From Devosia sp. (lineage in GTDB: Bacteria; Pseudomonadota; Alphaproteobacteria; Rhizobiales; Devosiaceae), in contig NZ_JAQGJV010000021.1 of the NCBI RefSeq assembly GCF_028290435.1, forward strand, positions 1-63,051: a stretch of 63,051 bases of DNA. Reading direction: 5' to 3'. Position 1 is the first letter of the stretch; each line of letters opens with the position of its first letter. Under the pieces are notes generated by a model. It ran no database searches, was not told the origin of the DNA, and worked only from the letters and a program-made list of their open reading frames with translations. Made by a program: the position numbers and the translations under genes. Shown here piece by piece: positions 57,970-63,051 of this stretch.

Positions 57970-59160
57970 ATGGGCAAGGAAAAGTTTTCCCGCAATAAGC
58001 CTCACTGCAATATCGGCACCATTGGTCACGTTGACCATGGCAAGACCTCGCTGACCGCAGCGATTACCAAGGTTTTGGCTGAGACTGGTGGCGCGACCTT
58101 CAAGGCGTACGACCAGATCGACGCTGCGCCGGAAGAAAAGGCACGCGGCATCACCATCAATACCGCCCACGTCGAGTACGAGACGGCTAACCGTCACTAT
58201 GCTCACGTCGATTGCCCAGGCCACGCCGACTATGTGAAGAACATGATCACCGGTGCTGCCCAGATGGACGGCGCGATCCTGGTTGTGTCCGCTGCTGACG
58301 GCCCGATGCCCCAGACGCGCGAGCACATCCTGCTCGCCTATCAGGTTGGCGTTCCCGCAATGGTCGTGTTCCTGAACAAGTGCGACATGGTTGACGACGC
58401 CGAGCTGCTCGAGCTCGTCGAACTCGAAGTTCGCGAACTGCTCACCAGCTACGACTTCCCCGGCGACGATATCCCGATCATCAAGGGCTCGGCTACCGAA
58501 GCGCTGAACAACGGCGACAAGAAGCTCGGCCACGACGCGATCGTGGAGCTGATGGCTGCTGTTGACTCGTACATCCCGCAGCCGGAACGTCCGGTTGACC
58601 TGCCGTTCCTGCTGCCGATCGAAGACGTGTTCTCGATCTCGGGTCGCGGTACTGTGGTCACCGGCCGTGTCGAACGCGGCATCGTCAAGGTTGGCGAAGA
58701 AGTCGAAATCGTCGGCATCAAGGCAACCCAGAAGACCACCGTCACCGGTGTCGAGATGTTCCGCAAGCTGCTCGACTCGGGCCAGGCTGGCGACAACATC
58801 GGCGCCCTGATCCGCGGTATCGACCGTACGCAGGTTGAGCGCGGCCAGGTTCTCTGCAAGCCAGGCAGCGTGACCCCGCACACCGACTTCGTTGCTGAGG
58901 CCTATATCCTCACCAAGGAAGAAGGCGGCCGTCACACTCCGTTCTTCGGCAACTACCGTCCCCAGTTCTACTTCCGTACCACGGACGTGACGGGCATCGT
59001 GACCCTGCCGGAAGGCACGGAAATGGTTATGCCGGGCGACAACATCAACATGAACGTTCAGCTCATCGTTCCGATCGCCATGGAAGAGAAGCTGCGCTTC
59101 GCTATCCGTGAAGGTGGCCGTACCGTCGGCGCCGGCGTCGTGGCGAAGATCCTCAAATAA
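57970..59160 (+). CDS. tuf: Elongation factor Tu
   Basis: 396 aa. The GTPase motifs are [30 protein letters not shown] and NKCD. Domains 2 and 3 are intact, and the C-terminus ends [11 protein letters not shown]. It delivers aminoacyl-tRNA to the ribosome. The ribosome site GGAGAG is 6 nt upstream. Many alphaproteobacteria have a second tuf copy next to tRNA-Trp, but none is present there in this window. Confidence 0.98.
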   Translation: MGKEKFSRNKPHCNIGTIGHVDHGKTSLTAAITKVLAETGGATFKAYDQIDAAPEEKARGITINTAHVEYETANRHYAHVDCPGHADYVKNMITGAAQMDGAILVVSAADGPMPQTREHILLAYQVGVPAMVVFLNKCDMVDDAELLELVELEVRELLTSYDFPGDDIPIIKGSATEALNNGDKKLGHDAIVELMAAVDSYIPQPERPVDLPFLLPIEDVFSISGRGTVVTGRVERGIVKVGEEVEIVGIKATQKTTVTGVEMFRKLLDSGQAGDNIGALIRGIDRTQVERGQVLCKPGSVTPHTDFVAEAYILTKEEGGRHTPFFGNYRPQFYFRTTDVTGIVTLPEGTEMVMPGDNINMNVQLIVPIAMEEKLRFAIREGGRTVGAGVVAKILK

Positions 59161-59174
59161 GAAGCGAATGATTT

Positions 59175-59201
59175 CGTGGCGCGCGAGTTGCGCGCGCCAC
59201 G
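59175..59201 (+). other. GC-rich palindromic hairpin between tuf and rpsJ
   Basis: CGTGGCGCGCG (59175-59185) and CGCGCGCCACG (59191-59201) form a perfect 11-bp stem with a 5-nt loop AGTTG, 14 bp after the tuf stop and 24 bp before rpsJ. There is no T-tract, so it is probably a processing or stability element at the str/S10 junction and not a full terminator. Confidence 0.6.
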
Positions 59202-59225
59202 GTCCATTGTTGTCAGGATAACAAG

Positions 59226-59534
59226 ATGAACGGTCAAAATATTCGCATCCGCCTCAAGGCGTTTGACCATCGCGTCCTCGACGCATCCACGCGTGAGATC
59301 GTGCAGACGGCCAAGCGTACGGGTGCTCAGGTTCGCGGTCCGATCCCGCTGCCGACGCGAATTGAGAAGTTTACCGTCAACCGCTCGCCGCACATCGACA
59401 AGAAGGCGCGTGAGCAGTTCGAGATCCGGACCCACAAGCGTCTCCTGGACATTGTGGATCCGACCCCTCAGACGGTTGATGCACTGATGAAGCTCGATCT
59501 TGCCGCCGGCGTCGACGTCGAAATCAAGCTCTAA
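59226..59534 (+). CDS. rpsJ: Small ribosomal subunit protein S10
   Basis: 102 aa. It starts [19 protein letters not shown] and contains the conserved [23 protein letters not shown] region split over its loop. S10 is part of the 30S head and also, as NusE, binds NusB and NusG in antitermination. It is the first gene of the S10 operon. An AGGAT ribosome site is just upstream. Confidence 0.98.
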   Translation: MNGQNIRIRLKAFDHRVLDASTREIVQTAKRTGAQVRGPIPLPTRIEKFTVNRSPHIDKKAREQFEIRTHKRLLDIVDPTPQTVDALMKLDLAAGVDVEIKL

Positions 59535-59548
59535 AGTCACGGATTTCC

Positions 59549-59600
59549 GCGCTGACCAAATAACAGGGTCCTCTTGAGAACCAATGACCCGGTTCAGCGC
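59549..59600 (+). promoter_or_regulatory. Structured rpsJ-rplC spacer
   Basis: GCGCTGA (59549-59555) pairs with TCAGCGC (59594-59600), and inside it GGGTC (59566-59570) pairs with GACCC (59586-59590). A small CTC-TT-GAG helix caps it. The structure fills most of the 87-nt gap and ends 21 nt before the rplC start. It could tune rplC translation or bind a ribosomal protein; no known leader family was matched. Confidence 0.5.
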
Positions 59601-59621
59601 TAAACAAGAAGGTACTAACCG

Positions 59622-60323
59622 ATGCGTTCTGGTTTGATCGCACAGAAGCTGGGCATGACCCGCATATTCACCGATGACGGCGCACATGTGCCCGTTACGG
59701 TGCTCGGGCTGCAGAACTGCCAGGTGGTAGGCCAGCGGACGTCGGAAAAAGATGGCTATGTCGCGCTCCAGTTGGGCGCCGGACAGGCCAAGGTGAAGAA
59801 CACGACCAAGGCAGAACGCGGCCAGTTCGCCGTTGCCAAGGTCGAGCCCAAGCGCCACGTCGCTGAATTCCGCGTCGATGCCGAAAACCTCATCGAGGTT
59901 GGCGCGACGCTGCAGGCTGACCATTTCGTCGAAGGCCAGCTGGTGGATGTCACCGGCACTTCGATCGGTAAGGGTTTCGCTGGCGGTATGAAGCGCTGGA
60001 ACTTCGGTGGTCTTCGTGCCACCCACGGCGTGTCGGTGTCTCACCGTTCGATCGGTTCGACCGGTGGCCGTCAGGACCCGGGCAAGACCTTCAAGAACAA
60101 GAAGATGCCTGGTCACATGGGTGATCGTCGCATCACCACGCAGAACCTGACGGTCGTCAAGACCGACGTGGAACGCGGTCTGATCATGATCCAGGGTGCG
60201 GTTCCCGGTGCCAAGGGCGCCTGGATCCAGATCAAGGATGCCGTCAAGAAGCCTGCTCCCAAGAATGCTGCCTTCCCAGGCTCGTTCAAGGCCGCTGCTG
60301 ACGTTGCGGAAGGGGCTGAATAA
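59622..60323 (+). CDS. rplC: Large ribosomal subunit protein L3
   Basis: 233 aa. It starts [16 protein letters not shown] and contains the long extension that reaches the peptidyl-transferase centre ([20 protein letters not shown] and [13 protein letters not shown]). L3 is one of the first proteins bound in 50S assembly. Its stop overlaps the rplD start by 1 bp (TAATG), so the two are coupled. Confidence 0.98.
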   Translation: MRSGLIAQKLGMTRIFTDDGAHVPVTVLGLQNCQVVGQRTSEKDGYVALQLGAGQAKVKNTTKAERGQFAVAKVEPKRHVAEFRVDAENLIEVGATLQADHFVEGQLVDVTGTSIGKGFAGGMKRWNFGGLRATHGVSVSHRSIGSTGGRQDPGKTFKNKKMPGHMGDRRITTQNLTVVKTDVERGLIMIQGAVPGAKGAWIQIKDAVKKPAPKNAAFPGSFKAAADVAEGAE

Positions 60324-60940
60324 TGGAACTCCAGATCACTACTCTGGACGGCAAATCTAACGGTACCGTGACACTCGCAGACGACGTGTTCGGCCTGGAA
60401 GTGCGTCAGGACATCCTGCACCGCATGGTCCGCTACCAGCAGCTTAAGGCGATGGCCGGCACGCACGATGTCAAAAATCGTTCGGAAGGCGTTCGCACCG
60501 GCAAGAAGTTCAAGAAGCAGAAGGGTGGCGGCGCTCGTCACGGCGATCGCAAGGCTCCGCAGTTCCGTGGTGGTGGCCGTGCATTCGGTCCGACCCCGCG
60601 TAGCCACGCGATCGATCTGCCCAAGAAGGTCCGTGCCCTGGCGCTCAAGCATGCCCTGTCGGCCAAGGCCGCAGCCGGCGAGCTGATCGTGCTGGACAGC
60701 GTCATCACCAAGGCTCCGAAGACTGCGGCTCTGCGCATCACCTTCGGCAAGCTGGACTGGATGAACGCGCTGATCATCGATGGTGCGACTGTCGACCAGA
60801 ACTTCGCTCTGGCCGCCCGCAACATTCCGCATATCGACGTGCTCCCGATCCAGGGCATCAACGTTGTTGATATCCTGCGCCGTCAGAAGCTCGTCCTGAC
60901 CAAGGCAGCGCTCGAAGCGCTGGAAGCGAGGTTCGCATGA
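60323..60940 (+). CDS. rplD: Large ribosomal subunit protein L4
   Basis: 205 aa with the conserved loop that lines the exit tunnel ([20 protein letters not shown] split around glycine repeats, then [15 protein letters not shown]). In E. coli L4 also represses the S10 operon. It overlaps rplC by 1 bp and rplW by 4 bp (ATGA), a tightly coupled arrangement. Confidence 0.98.
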   Translation: MELQITTLDGKSNGTVTLADDVFGLEVRQDILHRMVRYQQLKAMAGTHDVKNRSEGVRTGKKFKKQKGGGARHGDRKAPQFRGGGRAFGPTPRSHAIDLPKKVRALALKHALSAKAAAGELIVLDSVITKAPKTAALRITFGKLDWMNALIIDGATVDQNFALAARNIPHIDVLPIQGINVVDILRRQKLVLTKAALEALEARFA

Positions 60941-61230
60941 ACAAGCTCAGCGCTTATGACGTGATCCGCAATCCCGTCGTGACTGAAAAGTCCACGATGG
61001 CTTCGGAAGCCAACCAGGTCGTGTTCGATGTTGCCATCGATGCGAACAAGACTGAGATCAAGGCCGCCGTTGAGCAGCTGTTCTCGGTCAAGGTCAAGGC
61101 AGTGAACACCCTGGTCCGCAAGGGCAAGGTGAAGCGCTTCCGCGGCAAGATCGGCGTCCGCAATGACGTCAAGAAGGCTATCGTTACCCTCGTCGACGGC
61201 CAGTCGATCGATATTTCGACCGGCCTCTAA
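60937..61230 (+). CDS. rplW: Large ribosomal subunit protein L23
   Basis: 97 aa. The N-terminal [14 protein letters not shown] and the central [20 protein letters not shown] are typical. L23 sits at the tunnel exit and is the docking site for trigger factor and SRP. It starts within the last codons of rplD. Confidence 0.98.
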   Translation: MNKLSAYDVIRNPVVTEKSTMASEANQVVFDVAIDANKTEIKAAVEQLFSVKVKAVNTLVRKGKVKRFRGKIGVRNDVKKAIVTLVDGQSIDISTGL

Positions 61231-61247
61231 GGGAATAGAGACAAAAA

Positions 61248-62087
61248 ATGGCTCTTAAAACTTACAACCCAACTTCCGAAGGCCGCCGCCAGCTGGTGAC
61301 GACCGATCGGAGCGAACTCTGGAAGGGGGCCCCGGTCAAGACTTTGACCCAGGGTCTTTCGAAGTCCGGCGGCCGTAACAACCGTGGTCGTATCACTGCG
61401 TTCCATCGTGGTGGCGGTCATAAGCGGACCTACCGCATTATCGACTTCAAGCGCGTCAAGTTCGACGTCGTCGGGACCATCGAGCGCCTGGAATACGATC
61501 CCAACCGTACGGCTTGGATCGCCCTGGTGATCTATCCCGATGGCGAGAAGGCCTACATCGTTGCTCCCCAGCGCCTCGGCGCCGGTGACAAGGTGATCTC
61601 GTCGATGCAGACCGTCGACGTGAAGCCGGGCAATGCGATGCCGCTGGAGCGCATGCCGGTCGGTACGATCGTGCACAATATCGAGCTGAAGCCCCGCAAG
61701 GGTGGCCAGGTCGCCCGTTCGGCTGGCGCTTATGCCCAGTATGTCGGTCGCGACCAGGGTTGGGCGATCCTTCGCCTGAACTCGGGCGAACAGCGCCGCG
61801 TCCATGGTTCGTGCCTCGCCACCGTTGGCGCTGTGTCGAACCAGGATCACTCCAATACGTCGCTCGGCAAGGCCGGTCGTTCGCGCTGGCTCGGCCGGAA
61901 GCCGGTCAACCGCGGTGTGACCATGAACCCGATCGATCACCCGCATGGTGGTGGTGAAGGCCGTACCTCGGGTGGCCGTCATCCGGTTACTCCTTGGGGT
62001 AAGCCGACCAAGGGCAAGAAGACCCGCAGCAACAAGGCGACGGACAAGTTTATCGTTCGCTCGCGTCACGTGAAGAAGGGCAGGTAA
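61248..62087 (+). CDS. rplB: Large ribosomal subunit protein L2
   Basis: 279 aa. It contains [22 protein letters not shown] in its RNA-binding part and the conserved [12 protein letters not shown] histidine block needed near the peptidyl-transferase centre. The C-terminal tail is basic ([17 protein letters not shown]). It starts 17 bp after rplW and ends 3 bp before rpsS. Confidence 0.98.
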   Translation: MALKTYNPTSEGRRQLVTTDRSELWKGAPVKTLTQGLSKSGGRNNRGRITAFHRGGGHKRTYRIIDFKRVKFDVVGTIERLEYDPNRTAWIALVIYPDGEKAYIVAPQRLGAGDKVISSMQTVDVKPGNAMPLERMPVGTIVHNIELKPRKGGQVARSAGAYAQYVGRDQGWAILRLNSGEQRRVHGSCLATVGAVSNQDHSNTSLGKAGRSRWLGRKPVNRGVTMNPIDHPHGGGEGRTSGGRHPVTPWGKPTKGKKTRSNKATDKFIVRSRHVKKGR

Positions 62088-62090
62088 GCC

Positions 62091-62369
62091 ATGACCCGTT
62101 CAATCTGGAAGGGCCCGTTCGTCGACGGCTACATGCTCAAGAAGGCCGAAAAGGCCTTGGCATCTGGCCGCAATGACGTGGTCAAGATCTGGAGCCGCCG
62201 TTCGACGGTTCTGCCACAGTTCGTTGGCATCACCTTCGGCGTTCACAATGGCCACAAGCATATCCCGGTCAACGTGACCGAAGACATGATCGGCCACAAG
62301 TTCGGCGAATTCGCACCGACCCGTACGTATTACGGTCATGCGGCCGACAAGAAGGCCAAGAGGAAGTAA
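62091..62369 (+). CDS. rpsS: Small ribosomal subunit protein S19
   Basis: 92 aa. It starts [16 protein letters not shown] and ends in the conserved [21 protein letters not shown] region. S19 forms a complex with S13 in the head of the 30S subunit. The start of rplV follows 1 bp after the stop. Confidence 0.98.
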   Translation: MTRSIWKGPFVDGYMLKKAEKALASGRNDVVKIWSRRSTVLPQFVGITFGVHNGHKHIPVNVTEDMIGHKFGEFAPTRTYYGHAADKKAKRK

Positions 62370-62370
62370 C

Positions 62371-62751
62371 ATGGGCAAGCCAAAAACCCAGCGCGCGCTT
62401 GCGGACAACGAAGCCAAGGCTGTGCTGCGCATGCTGCGCATCAGCCCACAGAAGCTCAACCTTCTGGCTCAGCTGATCCGTGGCAAGAAGGTCGAGAAGG
62501 CTCTGGCCGAACTCGAATTCAGCCACAAGCGTATCTCTGGCCAGGTCAAGAAGGTGCTGGAAAGCGCTATCGCCAATGCCGAAAACAACCATGGGCTCGA
62601 CACTGATGCCCTGGTCGTTGCTGAAGCTTTCGTGGGCAATTCGCTCGTGATGAAGCGCTTCATGGCACGCGGTCGCGGTCGTTCCTCGCAGATCCAGAAG
62701 CCGTTCGCGCATCTGACGATCATTCTCCGTCAAGTTGAGGAGGCCGCATAA
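62371..62751 (+). CDS. rplV: Large ribosomal subunit protein L22
   Basis: 126 aa from the ATG at 62371, which gives [18 protein letters not shown]; the in-frame ATG at 62338 is inside rpsS. The globular core [19 protein letters not shown] is present. The beta-hairpin ([21 protein letters not shown]) lines the exit tunnel, where macrolide-resistance changes occur; it looks wild type. It overlaps rpsC by 1 bp. Confidence 0.98.
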   Translation: MGKPKTQRALADNEAKAVLRMLRISPQKLNLLAQLIRGKKVEKALAELEFSHKRISGQVKKVLESAIANAENNHGLDTDALVVAEAFVGNSLVMKRFMARGRGRSSQIQKPFAHLTIILRQVEEAA

Positions 62752-63051
62752 TGGGTCAGAAGATCAATCCAATCGGTTTTCGCCTCGGCATCAACCGCAC
62801 TTGGGATTCCCGTTGGTACGCCAACAAGGGCGAGTATGGTAACCTGCTTCAGGAAGACCTGAAGATCCGCACCATGCTGCTCGAAGACCTGAAGGCCGCC
62901 GCGGTCTCCAAGATCGTCATCGAGCGCCCGCACCGCAAGTGCCGCGTGTCGATCCACACTGCCCGTCCGGGCATCGTGATCGGCAAGAAGGGCGCTGACA
63001 TCGACAAGATCCGCGCCAAGGTGAAGAAGTTCACCGACAGCGAAGTGCACA
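62751..63051 (+). CDS. rpsC: Small ribosomal subunit protein S3, 3' truncated by window edge
   Basis: The first 100 codons are present, starting [20 protein letters not shown]. The KH domain begins within the window ([16 protein letters not shown]). The ATG overlaps the rplV stop in a TAATG junction, and GAGGAGG lies 6-12 nt upstream. The rest of the gene and of the S10 operon lies beyond the window. Confidence 0.97.
   Translation, partial: MGQKINPIGFRLGINRTWDSRWYANKGEYGNLLQEDLKIRTMLLEDLKAAAVSKIVIERPHRKCRVSIHTARPGIVIGKKGADIDKIRAKVKKFTDSEVH

Overview
The window is GC-rich, densely coded bacterial DNA, almost certainly from an alphaproteobacterium of the Hyphomicrobiales (Rhizobiales) type. 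The protein sequences look Devosia-like to me, but that genus is an inference from memory. Supporting signs are the alphaproteobacterial RpoB (1377 aa) and RpoC (1403 aa), the order tRNA-Trp, secE, nusG, rplKAJL, rpoBC, rpsLG, fusA, tuf, S10 operon, the large number of ABC uptake systems, and a LigD/Ku repair module. I saw no insertion sequence, prophage, CRISPR array, rRNA or replication origin.

1-13.1 kb is a catabolic region. It opens with the tail of a Dpp/Opp-type peptide transporter and a gamma-glutamyltransferase-like enzyme whose expected nucleophile threonine is a serine. A hexuronate/aldarate cluster follows: SMP-30 lactonase, FadR-type GntR regulator, mannonate dehydratase (uxuA), 5-dehydro-4-deoxyglucarate dehydratase (kdgD), a complete Dpp/Opp-type ABC transporter and uronate dehydrogenase (udh). 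Udh would oxidise uronates to aldaric lactones, the SMP-30 protein would open them, and KdgD would finish the oxidative route. UxuA serves the isomerase route. An oligopeptide-class transporter in this setting suggests uptake of oligo-uronides or uronate conjugates.

13.3-19.2 kb is a DNA-repair island on the + strand: ligD, ku, a protein with BRCT-like, MerR-like and TPR segments, a KANL3/Tex30-type hydrolase and exonuclease III. The BRCT/TPR protein is the best candidate here for an undescribed component of bacterial end joining. 19.2-26.7 kb holds a YbbA/YbbP ABC pair divergent from tesA, an SGNH hydrolase with its TetR regulator, a Gre-factor paralogue without the usual acidic tip, and an AraC regulator. 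26.9-32.5 kb is a sugar/polyol operon (binding protein, ATPase, permease, SDR dehydrogenase, FGGY D-ribulokinase-like kinase), probably for ribitol or a related pentitol. 32.5-38.1 kb is a minus-strand RND efflux operon with two lipoprotein adaptors (TriABC-like), headed by an ArsR repressor carrying an intact SmtB-type alpha-5 zinc site.

38.3 kb to the end is core information processing: MAPEG protein, tRNA-Trp, four small minus-strand genes, secE-nusG-rplKAJL-rpoBC, a two-gene interruption (phytase-like protein and YbjN-like protein), then rpsL-rpsG-fusA-tuf-rpsJ-rplC-rplD-rplW-rplB-rpsS-rplV-rpsC, cut by the window edge. Several leaders and spacers here can form strong RNA structures: a putative L1 site before rplK, an L10 leader, a switch-like attenuator between rplL and rpoB, and structured spacers around rpsJ. 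Several start codons were reassigned from ribosome-binding-site spacing, including TTG starts at 6495, 24962 and 25142 and GTG starts at 38132 and 42670.
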